Shown here: one piece after another, positions 27,100 through 38,953 of the stretch
Position numbering within the stretch: the first letter of the stretch is position 1
How the letters are laid out: every line of letters begins with the position of its first letter
Assembly (NCBI GenBank): GCA_024401295.1
Contig: JAKSLG010000002.1
Location: forward strand, 1-64,000
Length of the DNA stretch: 64,000 nt
From: Bacteroidales bacterium
GTDB taxonomy: Bacteria > Bacteroidota > Bacteroidia > Bacteroidales > Marinilabiliaceae
Reading direction: 5' to 3'
Notes under the pieces: model-generated
Database searches by the model: none
The model's input: only the letters and a program-made list of their open reading frames with translations
What the model was told of the DNA's origin: nothing
Made by a program: the position numbers and the translations under genes

Positions 27100-28209
27100 A
27101 TGAAAACCAATATGAAGAAGACACTCATCTGCGGAGTTATGGCAGCGGCATTTTCTGCCTGCAGCCAGCAGAACCTGCACCTGAAGGGCAACATTGCGAA
27201 CATGCCAGATGGCGACATCTGCGTCATGATGCTCGACTCGAACCTTCAGCGCCAGATTGTTGACACGTTCAAGATTGTCAATGGTCGGTTCGACTATGAA
27301 GACCTGAGACTCGACGATGCGGAGTGCCTTATCTTTTCGCATAACGACGAGGATTTCCTGATGCTCTTCGTCGGCAACGAGACAGTCACAGTCGAGGGCG
27401 ACATCACCAATCCGGACAAGGTTGCGATCAGCGGTTCGAAATATGAAGATGTTCTGACAGACTATCAGGACAACATCCCGATGATGACACGCCTGGCCGA
27501 GATTGACATGGAGATGAGACTTTCGACAAACGACATCGACAAGCAGAACAGCCTTCGCGAAGAGGCCATGCAGATAGGTCTCATACAGAAGGCATACAAT
27601 GATTCGGTCATAGACGCGAACAAGAAGAACCCTATCGGTCCGTTCCTCCTGATGAACCTGCTCAACACATATTCGTTTGAGACGGTTGATTCGCTGACAA
27701 CAATATTCGAGAAAGAGCTGGCCGGACATAAATATGTCACAGCACTGCGCAAGCAAATCGAGATGGCACGTCCGGAATATGAAGCTCAGGAGAGAGTCAA
27801 GATCGGATGCGAGGCACCAGACTTCGAGCTGATGGACATCAACGGCAAAAGCGTCAAGCTGAGCGACTTCAGAGGAAAGATCGTGCTTCTGGACTTCTGG
27901 GCATCATGGTGCGCTCCATGCCGCGAAAACAACAAGACACTCGTTGAGGCATACAACAAGTTCTCGAAGATGGGTCTTGAGATTCTGAGCATCAGCCTTG
28001 ACAAAGAGACAGAAGACTGGAAGACAGCAGTCAAGACAGACGGCCTCAAAGGCACATTGCTCTGCGACCCAGAGAACGGGACAGCAAGAACATACTGCGT
28101 AAAGTATATTCCATCGTGCTTCCTCATCGATGCCGACGGCGAGATCGTCTCGCGCGACGCGAAGCCAATCAACTTCTTCGAGGACATCGAGAAGATGCTG
28201 AACAACTAA
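27100..28209 (+). CDS. TlpA-type thioredoxin lipoprotein with DUF4369 domain
   Basis: 369 residues from the ATG at 27100, just after the DUF1573 stop; 27112 is also possible. The signal ends at a lipobox (AAAFSAC). Residues ~20-110 form a DUF4369-like beta domain, then a helical linker, and the C-terminal ~150 residues are an AhpC/TSA-thioredoxin fold with the redox motif WCAPC and the cis-Pro loop IPSCF. It should act as an outer-envelope thiol-disulfide oxidoreductase. Confidence 0.9.
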   Translation: MKTNMKKTLICGVMAAAFSACSQQNLHLKGNIANMPDGDICVMMLDSNLQRQIVDTFKIVNGRFDYEDLRLDDAECLIFSHNDEDFLMLFVGNETVTVEGDITNPDKVAISGSKYEDVLTDYQDNIPMMTRLAEIDMEMRLSTNDIDKQNSLREEAMQIGLIQKAYNDSVIDANKKNPIGPFLLMNLLNTYSFETVDSLTTIFEKELAGHKYVTALRKQIEMARPEYEAQERVKIGCEAPDFELMDINGKSVKLSDFRGKIVLLDFWASWCAPCRENNKTLVEAYNKFSKMGLEILSISLDKETEDWKTAVKTDGLKGTLLCDPENGTARTYCVKYIPSCFLIDADGEIVSRDAKPINFFEDIEKMLNN

Positions 28210-28233
28210 GAACACAAACAAAAAGCATAAAAC

Positions 28234-29616
28234 ATGTCATTAATCAAGTCAATCTCGGGTATTCGAGGCACAATCGGCGGCAAGCCAGGCGAAGGTCTTT
28301 CTCCACTTGACATCGTACGTTTTGTCTCGGCATACGCCACATTCATAAAGAAGGGCAAGAAGAGAGCCCGCATCGTCGTAGGTCGCGACGCCCGCATCTC
28401 AGGTGAAATGGTACGCAACGTCGTAGTAGGAACACTTCAGGGCATGGGCATCGATGTTGTAGATATCGACCTTGCGACAACACCGACAACCGAGATTGCC
28501 GTTGTTGCAGAGAAAGCCGATGGTGGCATCATCCTCACAGCGAGCCACAACCCTATCATGTGGAATGCACTCAAGCTGCTCAACGAGAAGGGCGAATTCC
28601 TCACGGCAGCCGACGGACAGGAAGTCCTCTCGATTGCCGAAGCTGAGGATTTCAACTATTCAGAAGTCGAGAGCCTGGGCAACGTAAGCCACAAAGACTA
28701 TACGAAGTATCACATTGACAGCGTCCTCAAGCTCAAGCTTGTTGATGTCGAGGCCATCAAAAAGGCGAACTTCAAGATTGCCATTGACACAGTCAACTCC
28801 GTTGGCGGCATCGTCATTCCACAGCTTCTTGAAGCACTCGGCGTGAAGACCATCAAGGGTCTCAACCTCGAAGCGAATGGACGCTTTGCACATAACCCAG
28901 AGCCAATACCACAGAACCTCACAGGCATCTCAGATGCCATGCGTGAAGGCGGATATGACGCAGGTTTCGTGGTTGACCCAGACGTTGACCGACTTGCAAT
29001 CATCTGCGAAGACGGCAGCATGTTCAACGAAGAGTACACCATCGTCTCTGTTGCCGACTACGTCCTCAGCAAGACCCCAGGCAACACAGTCACAAACCTC
29101 TCATCGTCGAGAGCATTGCGCGACGTTACAGAGCAGCACGGCGGACAGTACACAGCAGCAGCCGTAGGCGAAGTGAACGTGGTTACTGAGATGAAGCGCG
29201 TGGGAGCCATCATCGGCGGCGAAGGCAACGGCGGCGTGATATATCCAGAGAGCCACTATGGCCGTGATGCACTCGTTGGCATAGCATTGTTCCTGAGCCA
29301 TCTGGCACACAAGGACATGAAGGTCAGCGAACTCAAGAAGACATATCCGGAATACTTCATATCGAAGAACAGAATCGACCTTTCACCAGAGGTGGATGTT
29401 GACGCTGTCCTCAAGAAAGTCAAAGAGATATATGCCAAAGAGAAAGTCACAGACATCGATGGCGTGAAGATAGACTTTGCAGAATCGTGGGTTCATCTGC
29501 GCAAATCGAATACGGAGCCGATCATCAGAGTCTATTCGGAAGCGCACAGCATGGACAAGGCAGAAAAGCTGGCAAAAGACATAATGACCGTTGTTGAGCA
29601 ATGCGCAAAACGATAA
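28234..29616 (+). CDS. glmM: phosphoglucosamine mutase
   Basis: 460 residues. The active-site serine is S104 in TASHNP, the metal loop is DPDVDRLA, the sugar-binding loop is GGEGNGG, and the phosphate-binding loop is RKSNTEPIIRVY near the C-terminus. It interconverts glucosamine-6-P and glucosamine-1-P for peptidoglycan and LPS precursors. Bacteroidota members of this group are sometimes annotated as phosphomannomutase, so the exact sugar is inferred. It lies 24 bp after the TlpA gene. Confidence 0.88.
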   Translation: MSLIKSISGIRGTIGGKPGEGLSPLDIVRFVSAYATFIKKGKKRARIVVGRDARISGEMVRNVVVGTLQGMGIDVVDIDLATTPTTEIAVVAEKADGGIILTASHNPIMWNALKLLNEKGEFLTAADGQEVLSIAEAEDFNYSEVESLGNVSHKDYTKYHIDSVLKLKLVDVEAIKKANFKIAIDTVNSVGGIVIPQLLEALGVKTIKGLNLEANGRFAHNPEPIPQNLTGISDAMREGGYDAGFVVDPDVDRLAIICEDGSMFNEEYTIVSVADYVLSKTPGNTVTNLSSSRALRDVTEQHGGQYTAAAVGEVNVVTEMKRVGAIIGGEGNGGVIYPESHYGRDALVGIALFLSHLAHKDMKVSELKKTYPEYFISKNRIDLSPEVDVDAVLKKVKEIYAKEKVTDIDGVKIDFAESWVHLRKSNTEPIIRVYSEAHSMDKAEKLAKDIMTVVEQCAKR

Positions 29617-30269
29617 CAGGAATAATGCTTGCGCTGGTGTCAATCGCGACATCAGCGCAATCTTTTTGTGGCGGGACCACAGTCGATCTGCAATTCGGCA
29701 TTTCGGACAGGTGGACCGCACATGGATTCCTATCGGCCAACTACAGCGACATCAGCGCGAAATGCCTCTTCGGAGAGACGGGACTTGGAGCCAGCTTTTC
29801 GGTAGCCAACGGAGTGAAAATATTTGCGGAAGGCTCATTCCATGACGCTAAATACCACGAGCTGTTCAACCGCGACCAGATTTGGCAGCTCACCGAAGGA
29901 GTGAACATTGACACGAAGCACCAATTCACCCACACCCTCAGAATCGACGAGAGACGTCTGACATTCAGACCGACCAAACATGAGATTACATGTTCGCGAA
30001 TTTCGTATGAAGCAGCAAAAATCATTGACATCAATGAGACATGGGGCATCAGGGTCGGCGCACGGATTACGACAAACATAAAAAGTGAAATCTCGCAGTC
30101 TCCATTTGTGCAACGCATCGTCGGCTCGGCAGAGATCAGCCGCAACATGGGCAAACAGAGCAAGATACATCTCCGCTATGAATACATGAGCGGAAGCAAG
30201 AAACAGACATACATGAACGAAGGTGACAACCTGCATAGAATCAACCTCACTTTTGAATTGACAAAATAG
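29601..30269 (+). CDS. probable outer-membrane beta-barrel protein
   Basis: 222 residues. A signal peptide (MRKTITGIMLALVSIATSAQ) is followed by alternating polar/aromatic strands ending in LRYEYMSG...INLTFELTK, a pattern of small outer-membrane barrels (DUF2490-like). The start overlaps the glmM end by 16 bp, so it is translated with the preceding operon. No enzymatic motif. Confidence 0.7.
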   Translation: MRKTITGIMLALVSIATSAQSFCGGTTVDLQFGISDRWTAHGFLSANYSDISAKCLFGETGLGASFSVANGVKIFAEGSFHDAKYHELFNRDQIWQLTEGVNIDTKHQFTHTLRIDERRLTFRPTKHEITCSRISYEAAKIIDINETWGIRVGARITTNIKSEISQSPFVQRIVGSAEISRNMGKQSKIHLRYEYMSGSKKQTYMNEGDNLHRINLTFELTK

Positions 30270-30394
30270 AACGCACACAGGCCATAATTACGTTATAGTC
30301 TATAAGACAGAGAGTTACATCAAAATATTATTTAGAAAACATTCAAATAGAATAATATTGGCCCGAAGAGCGATAAAAATCAAAAAAAAGGGCA

Positions 30395-30402
30395 TATATT
30401 TG
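30395..30402 (+). promoter_or_regulatory. -7 box of the ferredoxin gene
   Basis: TATATTTG within GCATATATTTGCTT, the same 14-mer found in the toxin-antitoxin promoter repeat. It lies 30 bp before the start codon. Confidence 0.6.
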
Positions 30403-30432
30403 CTTATCAAAAACCAATAAAAAAGTACGAAA

Positions 30433-30603
30433 ATGGCTTACAAGATCAGTGATGACTGCGTATCATGCGGTTCATGCGCAGGTGAGTGCCCAGTAGAAGC
30501 AATTTCTGAGGGCGAAGCACACTATGTTATCAACGCAGATGCATGCATGGATTGCGGTACATGCGCAGGTGTTTGCCCAACAGGTGCAATTGCACAGGCG
30601 TAA
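30433..30603 (+). CDS. 2[4Fe-4S] ferredoxin
   Basis: 56 residues, short but unmistakable. Two cluster motifs CVSCGSCAGECPVEA and CMDCGTCAGVCPTGA give eight cysteines in the C-x2-C-x2-C-x3-C-P pattern of clostridial-type ferredoxins. It is a low-potential electron carrier for anaerobic metabolism. It has its own -7 box and a strong terminator, so it is a monocistronic, probably highly expressed gene. Confidence 0.97.
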   Translation: MAYKISDDCVSCGSCAGECPVEAISEGEAHYVINADACMDCGTCAGVCPTGAIAQA

Positions 30604-30631
30604 TTGCCCCTTGAGCAAAAAAAATAAACAA

Positions 30632-30662
30632 AACCTTCCCTCAAACGGGGGAAGGTTTTTTT
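30632..30662 (+). terminator. terminator of the ferredoxin gene
   Basis: A 9-bp perfect stem AACCTTCCC/GGGAAGGTT with an 8-nt loop and a run of seven T. Confidence 0.92.
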
Positions 30663-30742
30663 ATGGGGAGACGGTGATTAGAAAAAAACGCAAATAACGC
30701 AGAAAAGTCCCTCTAAAATTCGGATAATTGGACATTTAGAGT

Positions 30743-30750
30743 TAAATTTG
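30743..30750 (+). promoter_or_regulatory. -7 box of the OmpA-family operon
   Basis: TAAATTTG, exact match to TAnnTTTG, 40 bp before the start codon. Confidence 0.5.
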
Positions 30751-30790
30751 TCGATAAATTATCCTATAAGCATTTGACAGAAAAAAAGCG

Positions 30791-32815
30791 ATGAAAAAAG
30801 CACGAATAATTGCAGGTGCAGCCATGATGTTCATGTCGGGAATGGCCAACGCCGGCGATGTCCCAAGCCTTGAAAACATAGGCAACTGGCAGAATATTGT
30901 CAGCTTTTCAATCAACCAGAAAGAGGATCACATCGTGATGACGATGCTCGAGAGCGACGGCTCGGAGCGTGCATACGAATCGAAGAAAGACGGCGGCATC
31001 TGGGGTGAAGCCAAGCCAATTGAGAGCATCAACTCAAAATGCGGTGCAGGCGAGAACGTAGGCGGAATAGAGATGCGCGATGACGAGCGACGACTATATT
31101 TCCATGCCAACTATGCAGACGGCATCGGAGGCTATGATATCTACTACTGTGACCTTGAGGCAAACGGATGGGGCAAGCCAGTTGTAGACGACGAGATTTC
31201 GACACCGGCAGACGAGACATTCCCTTCGCTGACCATAGGTGAACAGACGATATACTTCCTCAAGCACCAACCTGTCAGCGACATCAAGAAAGAGAACAAA
31301 GAGGCTGACCGCCAGAGCATTTACTATGCAGAAAAGAATGCAAAGGGCAAATGGAGCCGTCCGCTGCCAGAGAATGTTGCCCTGAACACGGCATACATAC
31401 AGGACGTCAATGTACAGAACGACGGAGTAACGGTTCTCTACTCGATCCGCGAGAACAAGAAAGAGCCATCGGAGATTATGTTCACGCGAATGACAATCAG
31501 AGGCCAGTGGTACCTGCCAGAGACAATACTCGGCGAAAATGACGGCTATGACTACTTCTCGCCACAGACAGCAAACGGCAAGATATACTTCATCAGAAGC
31601 ATCAACAAAAAGAGAAACAGAGTAGGCCGCATCGTTGCAATGAACTGCAATGACAAGATGAAGCCAAACGCAACAGTCACAGAGACAGGCACAATCACAA
31701 GAAAGAACACGACATCGCCGATTGAAGCAGACATCGTTGTCTATGACCCTACATCGCTCAACATCCTTGGCAAATACAAGAGTTCGGACTATGACGGCGT
31801 TTACAATCTTACAAATCCATCGAACCAGAAGTATATCGTTGACGTCAGAAGCCAGGGCTATTCGTTCGCCTCATATCAGCTTGAATATGCGAAAAACGGA
31901 GCCAAGGCAATGCCTGAGAAAATCGAGCTTTTCGACACGATCAGCATCAGCATAAACGTGTTTGACTCGGAGATATTCCGTCCACTCGACGGAAAGGTAG
32001 TGGCAGTCAGGACAGACGACAAGAGCGTCTTCAAACCGGTTAAGGCGAATGATGGCAGATATGACTTCCGTCTTCCGATAGGTCACGTCTATAACATCAT
32101 CGCGAATGCCAACAACTTTGCCGAGAATCAGTTCCTGTTCAAGGCCGAAGGCGACATCATCTTCTCGGAATTCGAGAGAGAAATTGCACTCGACCCTAAG
32201 AAAATCACATACAGAATCAGCGTGATTGACGCCGACACCAAAGAGCCGCTCAACGCGAACGTCAAGTTCAACAACAAGAACCGCGACGAGCAGGTCGGCC
32301 TGAAAGCACAGGAGATGGCAGCAGGCAAGCGCGAAGCAAGTCTGCGACTCAACGACACGTATGAGCTCGTTGCCGACGGCGTCAGCAACTACTCGTTCTA
32401 TGCGAGCGAGATAACCGTTGACGGAAAGAGCCAGCAACTGAACATCGAGCTCATCCCTCTGAAGGCTAATTCAGCAGTACGACTCAACAACATCAACTTT
32501 GCCACAGCATCGGCAGACATCATGCCAGAGTCATATCCGGAGCTGGACCTCGTAGTCAAGCTCATGAAAGAGAATCCGATGCTCCGATTTGAGATTTCGG
32601 CACACACAGACAACGTGGGCGCAGCACAATACAACATCAAGCTATCCGAAAAAAGAGCAGAATCAGTCACTGCCTACCTCGTTGAAAACGGCATCGACAT
32701 AGACAGACTTGAGCCTAAAGGCTACGGCATGAGCAAACCGATCGTCGATAACAACAGCGAAGAAAACAGAGCACAGAACAGACGCGTTGAATTCATGCTC
32801 ATTGAAGCAAAATAA
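30791..32815 (+). CDS. OmpA-family protein with PD40-like propeller
   Basis: 674 residues. Signal peptide, then PD40-type propeller repeats (about residues 60-290; e.g. DDERRLYFHANYADGIGGYDIYYC), two carboxypeptidase-regulatory-like beta domains in the middle, and a C-terminal OmpA peptidoglycan-binding domain (about 565-674) with ISAHTDNVGAAQYNIKLSEKRA and NRRVEF. This architecture resembles PorE-type proteins of the type IX secretion system and related cell-wall anchors. No other T9SS gene is visible here, so that assignment is only a possibility. Confidence 0.88.
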   Translation: MKKARIIAGAAMMFMSGMANAGDVPSLENIGNWQNIVSFSINQKEDHIVMTMLESDGSERAYESKKDGGIWGEAKPIESINSKCGAGENVGGIEMRDDERRLYFHANYADGIGGYDIYYCDLEANGWGKPVVDDEISTPADETFPSLTIGEQTIYFLKHQPVSDIKKENKEADRQSIYYAEKNAKGKWSRPLPENVALNTAYIQDVNVQNDGVTVLYSIRENKKEPSEIMFTRMTIRGQWYLPETILGENDGYDYFSPQTANGKIYFIRSINKKRNRVGRIVAMNCNDKMKPNATVTETGTITRKNTTSPIEADIVVYDPTSLNILGKYKSSDYDGVYNLTNPSNQKYIVDVRSQGYSFASYQLEYAKNGAKAMPEKIELFDTISISINVFDSEIFRPLDGKVVAVRTDDKSVFKPVKANDGRYDFRLPIGHVYNIIANANNFAENQFLFKAEGDIIFSEFEREIALDPKKITYRISVIDADTKEPLNANVKFNNKNRDEQVGLKAQEMAAGKREASLRLNDTYELVADGVSNYSFYASEITVDGKSQQLNIELIPLKANSAVRLNNINFATASADIMPESYPELDLVVKLMKENPMLRFEISAHTDNVGAAQYNIKLSEKRAESVTAYLVENGIDIDRLEPKGYGMSKPIVDNNSEENRAQNRRVEFMLIEAK

Positions 32816-32830
32816 AAAGGAGATATTCAG

Positions 32831-34888
32831 ATGAGATTCAATATCATAAAGACAGTTGCCGCCATTGCAGCATGCTTTGCAACGACAGGTGCATCGGCAC
32901 AGAAATACAGCGAAATATACGACCGACTGCCAGACATGTCGCTCGACCAGGCATATTCGGAACTCATGAGCTTCCAGAAGAAGAACCCATACTTTGCAAA
33001 CACATATATCCAGATAGGCATAATATGCGAGCATAAGATGGTGCATACAGACCCGCTGAGAGACATCAACAGCGCACAGTTCTGGTCGAACAATGCCCAC
33101 CTCTTCTTCGGCAACTTCGGAATCTTCTACAAAGACGGCGATTTCCGTTCAAACGAAGAGTATTACGAGAACCTCAACATTAAAGCCTCGGGCAAGAAAG
33201 TCACGGAAGAAGATGTCAAGGCATTCGTTGCATACCACGAAAAACTGTGCAAGGACTTCAGAGACACGACAATGATGATCTACACAGCCATCGAGAATGC
33301 CAAGACAAGCTACAACGACTGCATCTCGATATTCCTCCAGCTCTGCAACAAATACACATCGTACAACGACATGCTCCTCCGTCATGACAAGAGCACAGAC
33401 GAGGCGCTTAACAAACTTTCGGCAGAGATAAGCAATTGCGAAAAGCAATTCGCAGAATACAAGAGACTTACAAAAGCATTCCCAATACTCGGATACAGAC
33501 AAATCTACGAGAAAAAACCTATCGAGACATTCCGCCTCGACGGCATCACGAACAGCGATTTCTACAGCAACCGCTTCACAATCTGGGATTTCCAGGCATG
33601 GATTGACGGATATAGAGAAATCTACAACAAGTCAATAGTGCCACTTCGCAAAGAGATTGTTGATATCAACGCGAAATTTGCCGAAGCAAAAAGCAGCTTC
33701 GAGAAAGGCAACGCACCTAAAGGCATTGAAGAAAAGCCATTCGACGAACTCTTCATCTTCAGACTTGGCAAATATGACCAGAACTCACTCGTCAGAGAGC
33801 TCTTCCAGTATCTCGAGCGCAGACGTCGCGTGATAGAGATGGCCTGCAGCGAACTGGCACAGCCAAAAGACTCGTCGATATCATTGATGAACCGCAAGAT
33901 GCGCCACATCTACCGAACAGACAGAGCCATCAACAACGCCAAGAAAGCACTCGACGGCATGCAGGAATTCATAACAGAAGAGAGAATCGTCAGATTCAAC
34001 GATTTCTTCAAGAAGAATTACGGCGGCAAAGCTGGACTTGAAAAGATGAAGGATGGCGAAAACACATTCCTCAACAACACATTCGACAAAATGCTCAGTG
34101 ACTTCAGGACATATTGCAAGAATCGCGAAGAGAAACTGAAGGAGAACACATACAGCAAGAAAGGCGACAAGGCTGCAGCCGTTCCGATATGGAGCGTTGA
34201 CGACTACGAAGTGGGAAAAGTTGCAGGCAACTACATCACGAAACTCGTGGAGCGTGACGCATTCGGACGTCCGACATACGTGGCCGGCTACAAGAAGAGC
34301 GATTTGAAGACCATCTTCGTTGCAAAAATCGACCAGGCAAACAAGACGGAATGGATCAGCGAAGTGAAGAGTGCCAGCGGACTTAAAGGCATCACAGCAG
34401 CATCGGACCGATGCATTGTTGAAGTAGAAAACTCCGGCAAGCCGACAGCCATAGTAATCGGCAACAGCGGCAAGGAGATGATGCGTCACGAGAGCATCAG
34501 CGGTGACTATGCATGCTCTGATTTCAACGACATCGAGAAGACCACATACACACTCTGCAACGCAGAAACAAATGTCAGCTATTGCGCAACAGACTCGGCA
34601 GGAAACGAGATCAAGAAACTCACACTCAGCGACATAACAAAAGCGACACACGTTGAATCGACAGGCAACGGTGCTCTCGTATTCGGACAGAACGGAGGAA
34701 ACATCGTCATCATCAACATACCAAACAACGGCAATGCAGAAAAGACGATGACAATAAACGGCGACGGACTCGTAATTGACGCTATTTTCCGTGCATCGGC
34801 ACAAGAGTTATGTGTCATAACGACAGGCAAAAACGGAAAGACTGCCATAACCAAAATCAACAACCAAGGTAAGGCTGCAGACAATTGA
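32831..34888 (+). CDS. secreted protein of unknown function
   Basis: 685 residues, not recognised. Signal peptide ending ASAQ, a long helical, charged N-terminal half (TPR-like at the start: LDQAYSELMSFQKKNPYFANTYIQIG), and a C-terminal half (after ~residue 450) with repeated beta segments such as ITAASDRCIVEVENSGKPTA that suggest a propeller. It lies 15 bp after the OmpA-family gene and is probably its partner in the envelope. Confidence 0.75.
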   Translation: MRFNIIKTVAAIAACFATTGASAQKYSEIYDRLPDMSLDQAYSELMSFQKKNPYFANTYIQIGIICEHKMVHTDPLRDINSAQFWSNNAHLFFGNFGIFYKDGDFRSNEEYYENLNIKASGKKVTEEDVKAFVAYHEKLCKDFRDTTMMIYTAIENAKTSYNDCISIFLQLCNKYTSYNDMLLRHDKSTDEALNKLSAEISNCEKQFAEYKRLTKAFPILGYRQIYEKKPIETFRLDGITNSDFYSNRFTIWDFQAWIDGYREIYNKSIVPLRKEIVDINAKFAEAKSSFEKGNAPKGIEEKPFDELFIFRLGKYDQNSLVRELFQYLERRRRVIEMACSELAQPKDSSISLMNRKMRHIYRTDRAINNAKKALDGMQEFITEERIVRFNDFFKKNYGGKAGLEKMKDGENTFLNNTFDKMLSDFRTYCKNREEKLKENTYSKKGDKAAAVPIWSVDDYEVGKVAGNYITKLVERDAFGRPTYVAGYKKSDLKTIFVAKIDQANKTEWISEVKSASGLKGITAASDRCIVEVENSGKPTAIVIGNSGKEMMRHESISGDYACSDFNDIEKTTYTLCNAETNVSYCATDSAGNEIKKLTLSDITKATHVESTGNGALVFGQNGGNIVIINIPNNGNAEKTMTINGDGLVIDAIFRASAQELCVITTGKNGKTAITKINNQGKAADN

Positions 34889-34911
34889 TTGCAATAAAAA
34901 AGTCTTTAAGT

Positions 34912-34942
34912 TTTGAATTCTAAGAAAAAAGGAGTAAATTTC
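34912..34942 (+). promoter_or_regulatory. promoter of the cyclase-HD gene
   Basis: TTTG at 34912-34915, 19-bp spacer, and TAAATTTC at 34935-34942 (one mismatch to TAnnTTTG), 27 bp before the start codon. Confidence 0.6.
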
Positions 34943-34968
34943 CAATCTGATTTCAGACGACAGAGAAA

Positions 34969-36378
34969 ATGGCACAACCTAAAGAAGATTTCCTAACCCA
35001 ACTCCGAGAGCTGGGAAAACGAAGTGGCAAGATTGGCGAGCAGCTCGAACTACTCCTTAGCCAGTACGAAAACCAGAGCACATACGACGAGCAGTACCAA
35101 AGACTCTTGAAGGAGTTTGGCCTTGAAGACGAGCTCCGCAAGACGCAGAAAGGTGTCAGACGCTTCAAAATGGCGTCAATGCTCTACATCGTCATCCACG
35201 GATTCAACACACTTTCGCAACGAAATGATTCGCAGAAGCAAATGGACCTTCTCGACGAAATTTGCTTCAACATTAGCGACATTGCACAGAAATACGGCCT
35301 CATCAAGATTCCTACAATCGGCGACAACATAATGCTTGCCGGAGGAATTACGACTGAAAACAAGACAAACCCAATCGATGCAACGCTTGCTGCTTTCGAA
35401 ATCGTCACAAGAATCAACCGCCGAAAAGAAGATACAGACTGCATCTGGGAAGTCGGAATAGGTCTGCACACAGGTCCTATCATGGGACGTTTTCTGCCAG
35501 GCAAAAACACTCCATATACACTCTCGGGCAATAATGCGCTTATCGCATCGCGACTCGGAGCAATATCACCAAAAGGCCATGTCAGCCTTTCGCTGATGAC
35601 ATACGAGCTCATCAAGGAGTTCTTTGAAGTCAATCAGGTCGGCAAAGTTCCTGTCAAGTATAGCGGAAGCATGGATATCTTCGACCTTCTGGATATCGTT
35701 CCGTCGCTCAGAAGCGACATGCCTAACAAGCTCACAAACGATGCATTCGACCTTGCATATTCACGACTCCAGTTCATGGATATTCAGGAATATATGCTCG
35801 ACATGCTTGAAGAGAAACTGCCGAAATACCTCCACTATCACAGCGTCAAGCACACAATCGACGTAACGACCGAGGTCGAGTTGATCGGTTGGGCTGAAGG
35901 ATTGCCGGAATCGGACATCATGTTGCTGAAAGTGGCTGGTCTCTTCCACGACTCAGGACACATCGTAACATACGCCGGTCACGAAGAAGAGAGCTGCAAG
36001 TTTGCAGACGAAATCCTGCCAATGTTCAAATATTCTCAAGAAAAGATAGACACCATCAAGAGAATAATAATGGCAACAAAGCTGCCACACACGCCTTCAG
36101 ACATTCTCGAGGCAATCATACAAGACAGCGACCTCGATTATCTCGGCAGAACAGACTTCGTTCCTGTTTCAAACATGCTTTATCAGGAGCTGCTTGACAG
36201 AGGCATAAACATCAGCGTTGACCAGTGGAACGAGAACCAGATAAAATTCATATCGGCGCATCAGTACTACACGAACACAGCAAGGACACTACGAGAGGTA
36301 AACAAGCAGAGCCAGATTGAACGTCTGCACGAGCTTTTAGACCATTCAAACAAGGAAAATGACAGCACCGAACATTAA
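34969..36378 (+). CDS. degenerate class III cyclase domain fused to HD phosphohydrolase domain
   Basis: 469 residues. Residues ~68-245 follow the class III adenylate/guanylate cyclase fold, with [20 protein letters not shown] and GNNALIASR recognisable. The first metal Asp of the F-x-D-I-x-GF motif is V75 (LYIVIHGF), the base-selecting Lys before the TIGD motif is Pro115, and the transition-state Asn is L191; D119 and R195 remain. Catalysis is therefore doubtful. Residues ~285-440 are an HD domain with H-x3-H, LFHDSGH (H327/D328), GHEE and [10 protein letters not shown], apparently intact. A short coiled coil precedes. The protein may sense a nucleotide through the pseudo-cyclase and hydrolyse one through HD. 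It overlaps smpB by 20 bp. Confidence 0.82.
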   Translation: MAQPKEDFLTQLRELGKRSGKIGEQLELLLSQYENQSTYDEQYQRLLKEFGLEDELRKTQKGVRRFKMASMLYIVIHGFNTLSQRNDSQKQMDLLDEICFNISDIAQKYGLIKIPTIGDNIMLAGGITTENKTNPIDATLAAFEIVTRINRRKEDTDCIWEVGIGLHTGPIMGRFLPGKNTPYTLSGNNALIASRLGAISPKGHVSLSLMTYELIKEFFEVNQVGKVPVKYSGSMDIFDLLDIVPSLRSDMPNKLTNDAFDLAYSRLQFMDIQEYMLDMLEEKLPKYLHYHSVKHTIDVTTEVELIGWAEGLPESDIMLLKVAGLFHDSGHIVTYAGHEEESCKFADEILPMFKYSQEKIDTIKRIIMATKLPHTPSDILEAIIQDSDLDYLGRTDFVPVSNMLYQELLDRGINISVDQWNENQIKFISAHQYYTNTARTLREVNKQSQIERLHELLDHSNKENDSTEH

Positions 36379-36814
36379 TATAAAAAACAAACGCGCAACA
36401 TTCGACTACGAGTTAATTGACAAATACATTGCTGGAATACAGCTTTATGGAACAGAAATAAAATCGTTGCGTGGCGGACATGGCAGTCTTGTGGATTCAT
36501 ACTGCTACTTCAACAAAGGGGAACTTTGGGTCAAGGGAATGCGCATTTCCGAATACTTTTACGGCACATTCAACAACCACATTCCCGACCGTGAGCGCAA
36601 ACTCCTGCTTCAGAAAAAAGAGCTTGTCAAACTCGAACGGAAAGTCAAAGAGAGCGGATTGACAATCGTTCCTCATCATCTTTTCATCAACGAAAGAGGC
36701 CTGGCAAAACTCGAAATTTTCCTGGCACGAGGCAAACGCGAATACGACAAGCGTGAGAGTCTGAAAGAAAAAGACTCGAAGCGTGACATGGATCGCATCA
36801 AAAAACATTTCTAA
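36359..36814 (+). CDS. smpB: SsrA-binding protein
   Basis: 151 residues with the full SmpB pattern: [32 protein letters not shown]-like [13 protein letters not shown], and a basic C-terminal tail [22 protein letters not shown]. It delivers tmRNA to stalled ribosomes. Its start lies inside the end of the cyclase-HD gene, so the two are translationally linked. Confidence 0.97.
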   Translation: MTAPNINIKNKRATFDYELIDKYIAGIQLYGTEIKSLRGGHGSLVDSYCYFNKGELWVKGMRISEYFYGTFNNHIPDRERKLLLQKKELVKLERKVKESGLTIVPHHLFINERGLAKLEIFLARGKREYDKRESLKEKDSKRDMDRIKKHF

Positions 36815-36849
36815 CACAAAAAAAAGAAGTCTAAAGGGGGCAAAAAGCA

Positions 36850-38884
<2,035 letters not shown>

Positions 38885-38905
38885 AAAACGATAAAAGACA
38901 TCTAG

Positions 38906-38942
38906 AAAAGAGGTTACACACAATTGTGATGACCTCTTTTTC
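38906..38942 (+). terminator. terminator of gyrB
   Basis: A 9-bp stem AAAAGAGGT/ACCTCTTTT with an inner CACA/TGTG pairing and a T tract. It ends 12 bp before the transporter operon. Confidence 0.85.
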
Positions 38943-38953
38943 ATTATAACACC

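Noticed and set aside
38885..38953. Cobalamin riboswitch before the BtuFCD-type genes
   Set aside because: The gap is 69 bp and filled by the gyrB terminator; no B12-box-like sequence is seen.
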